Shown: one piece after another, positions 28,798 to 37,420 of the stretch
Layout: every line of letters begins with the position of its first letter
Numbering within the stretch: position 1 is the stretch's first letter
Source: Paramoeba atlantica
Lineage: Eukaryota > Discosea
NCBI GenBank assembly: GCA_977017575.1
Contig: CDRNVI010000012.1
Span: forward strand, 744,001 to 808,000
DNA: 64,000 nucleotides
Direction of reading: 5' to 3'
The notes under the pieces: generated by a model
The model's database searches: none
The model's input: the letters and a program-made list of their open reading frames with translations, nothing else
What the model was told of the DNA's origin: nothing
Program-made: the position numbers and the translations under genes

Positions 28798-29165
28798 AAG
28801 AAAGGGTCTTAACAAAAGAAAGGGTCTTAACAAAAGAAAGGGTCTTAACAAAAGAAAGGGTCTTAACAAAAGAAAGGGGCATTAACAAAAGAAAGGGTCT
28901 TTAACAAAAGAAAGGGTCTTTAACAAAAGAAAGGGTCTTTAACAAAAGAAAGGGTCTTAACAAAAGAAAGGGTCTTAACAAAAGAAAGGGTCTTAACAAA
29001 AGAAAGGGTCTTAACAAAAGAAAGGGTCTTAACAAAAGAAAGGGTCTTAACAAAAGAAGGGGTCATAACAAAAGAAAGGGTCTAACAAAAGAAAGGGTCT
29101 AAACAAAAGAAAGGGTCTAACAAAAGAAAGGGTCTAACAAAAGAAAGGGTCTTAACAAAAGAAAG
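28798..29165 (+). repeat. 17-20 bp satellite array
   Basis: About 20 units with the same succession of linker variants as 27597-27952. Confidence 0.9.
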
Positions 29166-29562
29166 AACAATTCTATTTTTTTTCAACCGACTAGCGAAAC
29201 ATTCTTTTTTTTAGTCGATCAATGATTTAATCTTTTTTTTTACGACTTTAACTTTTTTTTTTTTTACAAGCTCACAAAAAAAAAAAAAAAAAACCTTTTG
29301 ATCCACATACTTTTTTTTTTTTTTTTTAAAGTAAAGGTCTTAATAAAAGTAAAGGTCTAAAGACGCGTTTATTTTTTTTTAGTCGATCAATGATTTAGTC
29401 TTTTTTTACGACTTTAACGTCTTGTTGTAGTATACAATGGCAGTATACAATGTTGCTGTATACTCAAAATAATAGTTTCACGTGTTTTCCGTTCCTTTAT
29501 TTATTCACATGTTACTCAAAAAAGCAAAACAGTAATAGCCGAATGCTGAAAGCAGCGAAAAA
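29166..29562 (+). repeat. Long spacer monomer, second copy
   Basis: Near-identical to 27201-27596, including the TACAAGCTCAC and TTTTGATCCACATAC phrases between homopolymer runs. Confidence 0.85.
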
Positions 29563-29812
29563 GTGACGACTCAAAGCAGCGAAACGGTAATAACCCAAAG
29601 CAGCGAAACAGTAACAACCAAGAGCTGAAAGCTGCGGAACAATAATCACCAAGCAGCAAAACAAAAATAACCAAAGGCTGAAACCTAACCAAGCAGCGAA
29701 ACAGTAATCACCAAAGGCTGAAAGCAACGAAACATTATTAATCACCAAAGGCTGAAAGCAACGAAACATTATTAACGAAATGTTAAAAGCAGCGAAAATG
29801 TAATATTCAGAG
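29563..29812 (+). repeat. Minisatellite of about 27 bp
   Basis: Degenerate units of the type GCTGAAAGCAGCGAAACAGT plus AATAACCAA, about nine times. The phrase GCTGAAAGCAGCGAAA that ends each spacer monomer looks like its first unit, so this array may be the original end of the block. Confidence 0.75.
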
Positions 29813-29818
29813 GAGTGT

Positions 29819-30315
29819 TTAAAGACGGAGTCCTCCTACCCATTTCTCGGTTTCTATATATTGGCGCAATTGAGAGACGACTGCATAGGCTGAATATTTT
29901 TCCAGTTCAAGTTGAAAAGCTTCTCGTACAATCTTGTAATCAACATCATTTCTTTTCGCCAATGTTTTCAGCAAAACCTTTGTCTCTTCATGTAGTACTC
30001 CACAATCTGTCACAGCTATGCAGCGAAAGCATTCTGGATCAAGACCTTTTTCTTTGACATATTTTGCTATCTTCCGCTCTTCCGCACTCTGCAGCAGGGC
30101 ATTGCTGCTCTGCTTTGCATAGCTGCTGCAGCACGTATGTACCACGGTAACGTCGTATAAAATTTCTCCAACATCTGGCCACATAATCGCTAGGTCTGGG
30201 CCAGATCTAATTCGACGCGCTCGGCAAGGATGGTATTCCGCCGCTTCTGGGGAAATTGAGCACTTGCATTTGGTGCAAAAAAAGGACGCATGAATACGAG
30301 GTTCGATCGCACATG
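29819..30315 (-). pseudogene. CRE-c RLE end, downstream of the SINE
   Basis: Continues the ORF after the SINE with a cysteine pair (FFCTKCKCSISPEAAEYHPC) and the nuclease motif RSGPDLAIMWP followed by ILYDVTVVHTCC. It ends FQLELEKYSAYAVVSQLRQ and then KWVGGLRL. Open to the natural stop. Confidence 0.8.
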
Positions 30316-30603
30316 ATGATGATGATGATGTATTGGGCCTTTTGACTCCGAAAAGTTATGGCCCCTCAACTCCCCAAACGGGCAGTCCGAATACGTCTTG
30401 CGACGTATCCGGAGAGCCAGCCATAGCAAGCTACGGCTGACCTCCGCTTGGCGAGGAGTTAGGTTACAGCTAGGGAGGTGGGGTGCGCTATACCCCTGCG
30501 CCTTAGGTAATGCAAATAAGGCGCCCCTTGACCAAAAAAAAACCACTCTATCTTTTGAGGGTGGATAAAAAAAAAAACACAAACACATTCCAAAGATTAG
30601 CCC

Positions 30604-30668
30604 GAATGGCACCCACCCTAGTTTCTTAGTACCTTGTTATATTCGGTACCGGGCGGTGCCACCCATTC
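30604..30668 (-). ncRNA. Covarying hairpin unit H1
   Basis: Minus strand: outer stem GAATGG/CCATTC and GGCACC/GGTGCC, then CCC/GGG. Inner stem GTACC/GGTAC with loop GAATATAACAA. A 3' bulge TAAGAAACTA precedes GGGTG. Function unknown. Confidence 0.6.
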
Positions 30669-30679
30669 TACGTTGCCAG

Positions 30680-30737
30680 AATGACATCCACCCTAATTAT
30701 TTAGTGCCTCGTTTTACTGGCACCGGGTAGTGTCATC
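30680..30737 (-). ncRNA. Covarying hairpin unit H2
   Basis: Minus strand: outer stem ATGACA/TGTCAT, inner stem GTGCC/GGCAC, bulge TAAATAATTA then GGGTG. Both stems differ from H1 yet still pair. Confidence 0.6.
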
Positions 30738-30755
30738 CATATTGTCTTCGTTGTG

Positions 30756-30799
30756 CTCACCCTAGTTCTTTAGCGTCTTGTTATGCGACGCCGGGTGAG
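30756..30799 (-). ncRNA. Covarying hairpin unit H3
   Basis: Minus strand: outer stem CTCACCC/GGGTGAG, inner stem GCGTC/GACGC, loop GCATAACAA, bulge TAAAGAACTA. A third set of paired bases. Confidence 0.6.
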
Positions 30800-30860
30800 T
30801 TAGCTCGGGAAGCTGGGATCGCTAAGTCCCATCATCCGACATAAGCCGGATGCCCTGACA

Positions 30861-31944
30861 TTCGATCGCACATGGAAGACCAGCTTTGGAACACATTTCG
30901 GCAATATAGCGTACCAAATGAGAATGTTTTCTCGTGCAATTCATGCCAGCACATCGTGAACATCCCGCTACGTGAGGAATGATTTTGCTTGATGTTTCGA
31001 TTGTTCCACATCCAGGGCATGTAATCTCGCCTGACACATTACTTAGAGCAATTCCTAGGCGCATCATTAGAGTGTAACGAAAAAGATATGGATTTACGTA
31101 GTTGCACGTTGAATCTAAGTGATTGTTCGCCTCCTTCGTTCGCTTTATGATATTCTGGAATCTCGGTATTGCATTCAATTCTGCTGCTGTCTTCTCGTGT
31201 TCATTCTTCATGCTCTTTCTTAGCTGGGTGCGTGCAGCTTGTGAATTCGTTCGTGTGCTGTCGGCTTGTTTCTTGCCTCCCTTATCTACCGGAGCATTAA
31301 TGGGTTTCGATCGCTCATCAATAGATTTTAGGGACGCTTCGAAAAAGTAGCGTTGCTTTAGAACGGTTGAGGTGATTCCTAGACCTCCCATTTTACATGG
31401 GAGGGCAGAGAGTTTAAGTGCTTCACTATCTGCACCACACCATTTCTTTAAGATCTCATGGATTTCCTCGTCGAACACCTGGGCAAGAAGAAACGAAGCT
31501 CCAAGTTTGTGGACTCGAAGGTGGTAATCATGACGGGGTATGGTACATCGCTTGAGAATCGCTAGTGACAAGTTGCTGGGACCCATAGCGCGAAGTCTTC
31601 GAAATAAACATTTATGTTTCCCTAACTTCTCCAAGAGCTTTCGTTCAACGGCTTTATTATGCCCGATGTATGCTCCTAGGACCTTGATGGAATCCACACA
31701 GTCTTCCACCCCAAATTCCTTGAGATCCATCCCTCGATTATTCGTTGAACTGTTGCCTTGGAATACTTCGCATTTACGGGAATTAATTTCAAGATTCAGA
31801 CCACTTGCTAGTTCTTTGAGGTGAAGGAACGCAACTTCCAAAGACGACTCATTTTTGGAGCTCATCGTCACATCGTCCTGGTAGGCTCTGATAGTAACCT
31901 CTGGATAGAGCTTCGCAATTTCTTTCAAAGGACCTTGTAGCAGT
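30861..31944 (-). pseudogene. CRE-c RT motif C to CCHC knuckle
   Basis: Starts IAKLYPEVTIRAYQDDVTMS (motif C with QDD in place of IDD), then VKVLGAYIGHN-type thumb sequence, LPCKMGGLGITS, and the knuckle CPGCGTIETSSK...H...C. It ends at PCAIE, where SINE-1 enters. The frame is open. Confidence 0.8.
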
Positions 31945-32155
31945 GCGCAAAAGAAAGGGTCTTAACAAAAGAAAGGGTCTTAACAAAAGAAAGGGTCTTA
32001 ACAAAAGAAAGGGTCTTAACAAAAGAAAGGGTCTTAACAAAAGAAAGGGTCTTAACAAAAGAAAGGGTCTTAACAAAAGAAAGGGTCTTAACAAAAGAAA
32101 GGGTCTTAACAAAAGAAAGGGTCTTAACAAAAGAAAGGGTCTTAACAAAAGAAAG
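31945..32155 (+). repeat. 18-bp satellite array
   Basis: Twelve near-perfect 18-bp units. It joins the CRE-c RT sequence at GTGCGC|AAAAGAAAGGG, which cuts the CRE-c ORF. Confidence 0.9.
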
Positions 32156-32413
32156 TTTTTTTTTTTTTTTTTTTTTTAAATCCCTTCGAACAATTCTATT
32201 TTTTTCAACCGACTAGCGAAACATTCTTTTTTTTAGTCGATCAATGATTTAGTCTTTTTTTTTACGACTTTAACGTCTTGTTGTAGTATACAATGGCAGT
32301 ATACAATGTTGCTGTATACTCAAAATAATAGTTTCACGTGTTTTCCGTTCCTTTATTTATTCACATGTTACTCAAAAAAGCAAAACAGTAATAGCCGAAT
32401 GCTGAAAGCAGCG
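32156..32413 (+). repeat. Short spacer monomer, third short-form copy
   Basis: Same as 28542-28797, with the AGTATACA...TGTATACT hairpin near 32295-32320. Confidence 0.8.
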
Positions 32414-32693
32414 AAAGAAAGGGTCTTAACAAAAGAAAGGGTCTTAACAAAAGAAAGGGTCTTAACAAAAGAAAGGGTCTCAACAAAAGAAAGGGTCTTA
32501 ACAAAAGAAAGGGTCATTAACAAAAGAAAGGGTCTTTAACAAAAGAAAGGGTCTTTAACAAAAGAAAGGGTCTTTAACAAAAGAAAGGGTCTTTAACAAA
32601 AGAAAGGGTCTTTAACAAAAGAAAGGGTCTTTAACAAAAGAAAGGGTCTTTAACAAAAGAAAGGGTCTTAACAAAAGAAAGGGTCTTAACACA
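32414..32693 (+). repeat. 17-20 bp satellite array
   Basis: About 15 units, mostly with the TCTTTAAC linker in the middle. It ends where a CRE-a-like ORF begins. Confidence 0.9.
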
Positions 32694-33981
32694 TGAAAGG
32701 CTCCTTCGACAGGTAAACAAACATGATGACGGGTTTAGGCGGCTAAAGAAAATGGGTATAAATAATATTTCTCTTCTGCTGCTGTCTAAATGCGTAAACA
32801 TTAGACTGCAATACCTCATGCGCGTTCACGAAGCGGACACCACAGACACTGCTACTGCGGAGTTTGATCAAAAAGTCGAGGATGTCGTGGAAGCCTGGTT
32901 CGGGCCGTTATCATCAAATCAAAAGAAAATCATCCGTCTTCCATTCAAAAAAGGGGGTTTCGGATTAACAGCCAGTAATCCCAATAGAGCGAATGCGTAC
33001 GCTGCTTCGCGTTTTTCAGTTCTTGAGCGCCAAAGATCTTCTTCAGCTCGGACTGTAACAAACACCACAGCTGCACACAAATGCATTCCAAAGAAATCTA
33101 GTCTAAAAATTACACCTGTTGACGACGAAACATCCAACGTGATTCAACATGAAAAGGATTGGAAAGAATTGCTGCTAAATCCCGAACTTAAGCCCATACT
33201 TCAAGCCACTTCCTTCAAAGGCAACAACGACTGGCTCACGTCACATGTACGAAGTATACCGTCACACCTATTTAAGCTTGCGGTTATGCCTAGGCTAAAT
33301 GCTCAACATCAAAATCTTCCGACCAACCTTCTTTGCCCGGGATGTGGCATTGTTCTCGACAATCGGGATGCTCTGTCACATATCCCAGGATGCGTTCAAT
33401 GCTCAGGATTCAATTCAACGGCGAAGCACAATGCACTTGTTACATTTCTACAGCGACTATGCCACAAAGCTGGATTGCCATGTGAAAAGGAACCCAGAGC
33501 TTTCTCGTCATGGAAATGTCTGCAGTGCGGAGATATAATTAGTCCAAGCAATCACGTAACTCATCAGAAAGTTTGCACTGGAAGACGGCTATGCCGATCC
33601 GGACCGGATCTCGTTATTTATTGGAACAACGGCGAGGTATACTATGACTTAACCGTAATACACGAGCTTTCGCAGAGCAATAGGTCTAAAAAATGCATCC
33701 AACTAATCAACGACGCGATCAAAAGGAAACATAACACGTACGTGCAGACGAATATTATACGAGAAGAATGCTTCCAATGCTTGCCTGTTCTGTCCGGAGG
33801 TTCTTTACATCGCAACACGCAAAGTCTGATCCATGCGATAGCAGATGCTGCCTTACTAGACCGGCAGGGGGTTGAACAGGAATTTAAACTACTGGTGCAG
33901 GAATTAAATGGTCTAGAAGTTTATTCCCACCTTCGGAAATACCTAAACGAAGAAGGCGCTACGCAGGAATTCAGTCTATAA
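32694..33981 (+). pseudogene. CRE-a-like RT thumb, knuckle and RLE
   Basis: Frame enters at ERLLRQVNKHDDGFRRLKKM (compare ERLLRQLEKQVTAFRRLKRM in CRE-a) and continues open. It has LPFKKGGFGLTASNP, the CPGCGIVLDNRDAL...H...C knuckle, and RSGPDLVIYW with VYYDLTVIHEL. It ends TQEFSL, like TQEYSI in CRE-a. RT motifs A to C are absent. Confidence 0.82.
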
Positions 33982-33985
33982 ATCA
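32694..33985 (+). mobile_element. CRE-a-like 3' half
   Basis: A CRE element related to but distinct from CRE-a, entering within the RT thumb and running to the stop. No poly(A) is seen at its 3' edge. It meets the G-run palindromic terminus at 34004. Confidence 0.8.
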
Positions 33986-34003
33986 GCTCATTAGTTTTTA
34001 GGG

Positions 34004-34034
34004 TAGGGGGGACCTTCGATGAGTACTCATCGAA
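34004..34034. repeat. G-run palindromic terminus (left), partner at 37390-37420
   Basis: TAGGGGGGACC followed by the perfect palindrome TTCGATGAGTACTCATCGAA. The same sequence in inverted orientation ends at 37420 (GGTCCCCCCTA). Together they bound a 3.4-kb composite region. TA at both outer edges fits a TA target, as in Tc1/mariner-like or MITE elements. Confidence 0.6.
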
Positions 34035-34074
34035 AGTCTACAACTTTCCGTGAGTCTCATCGAAAGTCTCGAGA

Positions 34075-34183
34075 AACACTGATGTTTCTCAAGTTTTCGG
34101 ACGAGAAGAGCACTTATCTCTGCACGTTGCCCAATGTAGGCGCCGAGAATTTTGATAGTTTTGTCACACAATAACTCCAAGTC
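34075..34183 (-). pseudogene. CRE RT-thumb scrap
   Basis: Minus frame DLELLCDKTIKILGAYIGQ then LLVRKLEKHQCF, matching the region just after RT in CRE-a and CRE-d. About 36 codons. Confidence 0.6.
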
Positions 34184-34184
34184 A

Positions 34185-34282
34185 TCCGCAGTCGCCGCCA
34201 CAGCAGTTGGAGTCAGCACCACCTTCGCCGTTACCATCACACGCGTCGCTGCGACCTTCTCTGCCGAATCATCCGCAGTCGG
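34185..34282 (+). pseudogene. CRE N-terminal proline-rich scrap
   Basis: Plus frame HPQSPPQQ...APPSPLPSHASLRPS, similar to the proline-rich N-terminus at 35.6 kb. Oriented against the neighbouring minus-strand scrap. Confidence 0.5.
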
Positions 34283-34744
34283 TGATAGTGATAGTGATAG
34301 TGATTACAGGCGGTTACCCTAGTACAAGGATGTCGCCTCCCCTGAGAAAGCAGGGGAACTTGGGGGAAGGAGCCTGGTCGCTGGATCATCGAAACTCTTG
34401 CGAGTTTCGAATAGGGTATGCAAATCGGTGAGCGATTTGCTGCCTCCGCAGATCCTAGGACTTCCTTCCCCGGGCACGTGGAGAGCTAAGCCCTCGCTAT
34501 TCGGCGAACTGGGTGTTAGCCCTGATTCATTCCGAATGCCCCACGTCTCCCGAAGGAGAAACTAGTGCCATATTCGGGAGTATCAAGTCTCAGCTTCAAC
34601 GGTTTTTGGCTCCTCAGCTTCAACGGACCAAGTCTTCTAGGGTGTTATACCTTTGAGCGGACTTGGCTCCTCAGCTTCAAAGGGCTAAACCTCGGCTTCA
34701 ACGAGCTCGTGTCTCTCCGAATTATGACCCTATCCCTGGAAAGC
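34283..34744 (-). mobile_element. Possible SINE with (CACTAT)n tail
   Basis: Starts, on the plus strand, with GATAGT repeats (34283-34304), which on the minus strand would be a 3' simple-repeat tail like those of SINE-1 and SINE-2. The body is GC-rich with several small hairpins and phrases CTCAGCTTCAACGG repeated three to four times near 34600-34700. No ORF. Left and right limits are not firm. Confidence 0.35.
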
Positions 34745-35091
34745 TAAAAATAGGGAGCGAACAAACACTATTTTTTCCGTATCGCGAATGGAGTTTTGCG
34801 TGTTCTTTTAAGATTAGTTTCTGACTCGTACAATTTAATTGCCTTATACCAGCATTTCTTATTTTGTGCTTTTGTTTTCCAATGTATGATAGGTCCCATA
34901 TCTGCTCTTGAGAGCGCTGACTCTATGTTTCTCTGATATGTATGGGTTGTTTTCCTAGAAATGTACCTTGCCAATGTTTTGGCTTTGTATTTACCGAAGA
35001 GGATTTTATTTGGTACTCTTTCAGATCCCATTCTGGCGATGTGGCCCACAAAATGGAGTAGTCTGATATCAATTTTTGCCTGGAGTGGCCC

Positions 35092-35143
35092 CATACCGGA
35101 TAATCTTCATACCGGATACATCATCATCATACCGGATAATCTT
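35092..35143. mobile_element. 20-bp retroposon stub with 16-bp target duplication
   Basis: CATACCGGATAATCTT at 35092-35107 and 35128-35143 flanks CATACCGGATACATCATCAT (35108-35127). The insert ends in ACATCATCAT, like the ATACATCATCAT tail of SINE-1, and its first 10 bases copy the target. Looks like an insertion aborted almost at once. Confidence 0.6.
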
Positions 35144-35424
35144 AGGCTTTCTTTCTGGGAGATGTACCTTGTCTTCTGTGACGCTGTTATTTCCTGCTTA
35201 TGGTTTCGGCATCGTTGAGGTGTATTTATCACCCACGGTATCCCCATTGCTACCTTCACTAATCTGATGTAAGTTTTGTTAAGCTTCTTGAGTAGTTGTA
35301 CCGTCAGTGCCCAAGAAATGCATCCAAACAGTAGTCGGGATACGACGCATGCTTCAGAAATCCAGTTCGTGCTTTCACGTACATTAACAAAGAATATGAA
35401 AAGATATATTAAGAAGAAATATAA

Positions 35425-35465
35425 CAACAAGGTACATAAATTAAGAAATATAACAACAAGGTACA
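35425..35465 (-). other. Two shortened SL ends in tandem at the LW 5' edge
   Basis: Minus strand: TGTACCTTGTTG occurs at 35454-35465 and again at 35425-35436, each followed by TTATATTTCTT. These are the last 12 nt of the SL followed by the same leader, so the 5' end of one RNA appears to have been copied twice. Confidence 0.65.
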
Positions 35466-35848
35466 TCCGCAGTCGGTACGTTCGCCGCTACCATCGAACA
35501 CGTCAGCGCGGTTGTTTGCGACCCCAATTCATTCGCAATCGCCGTTACCACAGGCACGGTCGACACCATTGCCTCTGACATCGCACGTGCGATCGTCTCC
35601 GATGCCACATCATCCGCAATCGCCGCCACCTTCGCCACCGCAGCCACCTTCGCCACCGCTGCCGCAGTCGCAGTCGGTACCGTCTTCACCTCCACCATCT
35701 CACGCACCGTTGCAAATCAAATCTCCGACGCACAGTCATCCGGGATCTCCACCGCCACCTTTATCTCCACCGCCGGTGCCAACGCCGAAGCAGTCGGTCA
35801 AGAATCCGCCAAAGAAACCGTCCTTCTACGACACACTCGCCGCATGTG
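35466..35848 (+). pseudogene. CRE N-terminal proline-rich fragment
   Basis: Plus frame rich in proline, serine and histidine (HPQSPPPSPPQPPSPPLPQS), the composition of the CRE-a N-terminus. Its right edge is uncertain, near SFYDTLAACEGHW. Confidence 0.55.
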
Positions 35849-36225
35849 AAGGGCACTGGTCGAGCTCCATTGTGGTCGAGCTCCGCTGGTGAGAGAGCCT
35901 CGCAAGCTCCACACACCCTAGCGTGAGTCATCCCTGGTGGTGGAACAGAATATAACGACTGATCCACTACTTCTTTGCCCTAGGATGCGAATCCATCGGG
36001 CATTGAAGTCACGGATGACGAGTCAGGCCACGCAACCTGACAGGTATTGCTTGTCTATCTGCGAGTGCGGCATCCCACTGGGAAAGTCTGCGCGCGACTG
36101 ACAGCGTACCACCCACGGAGTACGGTAATACCCGGTGCCGTTTCGCACGAGCACTAAATAACTAGGGTGTACTCTGAACCCATAGCCAGTCATGGCCAAA
36201 CGGGTTAAACAACAACAACAACAAC
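35849..36225 (+). mobile_element. SINE-2 with (AAC)n tail
   Basis: Non-coding sequence ending in AAACAACAACAACAACAAC (about 36207-36225). It carries one covarying hairpin unit (H6) 33 nt upstream of the tail. Similar in plan to SINE-1 but not alignable by eye outside the hairpin. No target duplication found. Confidence 0.5.
36118..36174 (+). ncRNA. Covarying hairpin unit H6
   Basis: Outer stem GAGTAC/GTACTC with TACCC/GGGT, inner stem GTGC/GCAC, bulge TAAATAACTA before GGGTG. A further paired variant. Confidence 0.6.
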
Positions 36226-36541
36226 TTTCGATGAGTACTCATCGAAGCGTTTTTGAGCGACTCTAATAGCGATTTTCGAGCTTTTTTTATTACTCACCGA
36301 AGCGTTTGCGGCAAACAAACTGGAGCATTTGTGGAAAACAAATTCGCAATCCTGCGGAAGGGGTAGACACAGGTTCTCAGCTGCTGGAGCGCACGGGTCG
36401 CCAAAAAATATTATTATGTCCCAGGGCTACGCTCACAGTTGGGCCTTGCTTGCAAACAGGGGCTTTTGCCTCCAGAAGTGGGCTACGCTCACAGTTGGGC
36501 CTTGCCTCTGGACAATCCTGCGGAAGGGGTAGGTAGACGGG
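36226..36541. repeat. Palindrome and GC-rich minisatellite
   Basis: Palindrome TTCGATGAGTACTCATCGAA at 36227-36246, then repeated phrases GGCTACGCTCACAGTTGGGC and CTTGCTTGCAAAC... (about 36423-36510). The same phrases recur at 36960-37075, 37255-37280 and 61040-61160. No gene. Confidence 0.6.
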
Positions 36542-37178
36542 TTGGGGGTACGTTCGTTTAGTTCTCAACGAACGGAAATTTACGGTGGAAGTCACGGACT
36601 TTTGCATAAGTCAAGGACTTTTGTGGAACACCCAATAATTTTTTTTGATTTTCTTTTTCCGTGCGTTCAGTATCCTACACTTCGCTACATACGTTGACAA
36701 CGCCTGCGTAGCGAAAACTACGAAATTCAGTGAGCTTCGCAAATTGCTTCCCACTAACGACACAGGGGAATCCTACGCGGGGTACGGCTCAGGCCCGCTC
36801 ACGCGGTCCCTCGCCGTTTCGCGGCCGCGCGCACCCCCGCTCACGCGGGGGCCCCCGCGCGGCCAAAATGGGTACTAAAATTTGTTATCAAGGTAGTTGG
36901 GTTTCGCCAATTGCTTCCCACGAATGGGTACTAAAATTTGTTAAGTTAACGAAGTTAACGAACAGTTGGGCCTTGCTCGCAAACGGGGGCTTTTGCCACC
37001 AGTATTGGGCTTCGCTCACAGTCGGGCCTTGCTTGCAGGCGTGGGCTTCGCTCACAGTTGGGCCTTTCTTCCTCCTCCCTCTAAGGACCTGCAGATTTTT
37101 TACGGTCACAGGGTACGTTCGTTGAGTACTCAACGAAAATCCGGATTTTCGTTGAGAAATCAACGAACGTACCCCCAA
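36542..37178. mobile_element. MITE-like element with TTGGGGGTACGTTCGTT ends
   Basis: 637 bp with inverted ends TTGGGGGTACGTTCGTT (36542-36558) and AACGAACGTACCCCCAA (37162-37178), extending with mismatches to about 30 bp. Next to the right end lies a foldback: arms 37111-37125 and 37160-37174 with a perfect 24-bp palindrome between them (37131-37154). Inner part 36704-36900 is repeated at 60593-60820. No transposase. Confidence 0.6.
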
Positions 37179-37325
37179 GCAGGGGTAGACACAGGTTCTC
37201 AGTGCGCGACCCGCACGCTGGAGCGCACGGGTCGCCAAAAAATATTATTATGTCCCAGGGCTACGCTCACAGTTGGCCCTTCGCAAAAAATTGATAAAAT
37301 ACGAAAAATTGAAAAAGTCAAAAAC

Positions 37326-37420
37326 ACCTTCGATGAGTACTCATCGAAAGTCTACAACTTTCCGTGAGACTCATCGAAAGTCTACAACTTACGATGAGTA
37401 CTCATCGAAGGTCCCCCCTA
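37326..37420. repeat. G-run palindromic terminus (right)
   Basis: Palindromes at 37329-37348 and 37392-37407, ending GGTCCCCCCTA at 37420, the inverse of 34004-34034. The spacer ACTTTCCGTGAG is also shared with the left end. Confidence 0.6.

Larger units (their letters stand above)
30302..30874 (-). mobile_element. SINE-1, non-autonomous retroposon with 14-bp target duplication
   Basis: 545-bp insertion (30316-30860) between copies of TTCGATCGCACATG (30302-30315, 30861-30874). On the minus strand it ends in a (CAT)n tail. It begins with a hairpin CATCCGGC...GTCGGATG and carries three units of the covarying hairpin family. No ORF and no convincing tRNA head. The simple-repeat tail suggests it uses an APE-type LINE, possibly of the ingi/I kind. 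It may be the shortened partner of LW, but no sequence link is shown. Confidence 0.8.
29815..31944 (-). mobile_element. CRE-c copy with a SINE inside
   Basis: Minus-strand CRE-c from RT motif C to the stop. It is split by SINE-1 (30316-30860) and its left (5') edge is cut by satellite at 31945. Coding parts are 30861-31944 and 29819-30315; no frameshift is seen besides the insertion. Another CRE-c copy is at 37421-40200. Confidence 0.8.
34745..35466 (-). mobile_element. LW, C-terminal LINE fragment
   Basis: Minus strand. The 5' edge carries two shortened SL ends. Coding: ACVVSRLLFGCISWALTVQ, IRLVKVAMGIPWVINT, then LLHFVGHIARMGSERVPNKI and FAIRKK before the stop. This is the post-RT region found in many APE-type LINEs. 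A 36-bp insertion (20 bp plus a 16-bp target duplication, 35108-35143) interrupts it; without it the frame reads LRLSGMGPLQAKIDIRLL. Confidence 0.7.

Noticed and set aside
30625-30640. SL fragment (GTACCTTGTT) inside hairpin H1
   Set aside because: The match covers 10 nt and falls in a stem that varies in the other units, so it is explained by the hairpin and not by trans-splicing.
30840-30860. HDV-like ribozyme at the 5' end of SINE-1 (hairpin CATCCGGC...CGGATG followed by ATGGGAC)
   Set aside because: The hairpin and GGGAC look like part of such a ribozyme, but I could not find the matching first and second stems in the right order.
31943-32179. Open frames of (NKRKGL)n and, on the other strand, (LLRPFL)n in the satellite
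   Set aside because: They arise because an 18-bp unit has no stop in those frames. Arrays with 17- or 19-bp units break the frame, so there is no sign of coding.
34207-34431. Plus-strand ORF with repeated VIVIVI
   Set aside because: The repeat is the translation of a GATAGT simple-sequence tail; only the first part resembles a CRE N-terminus.
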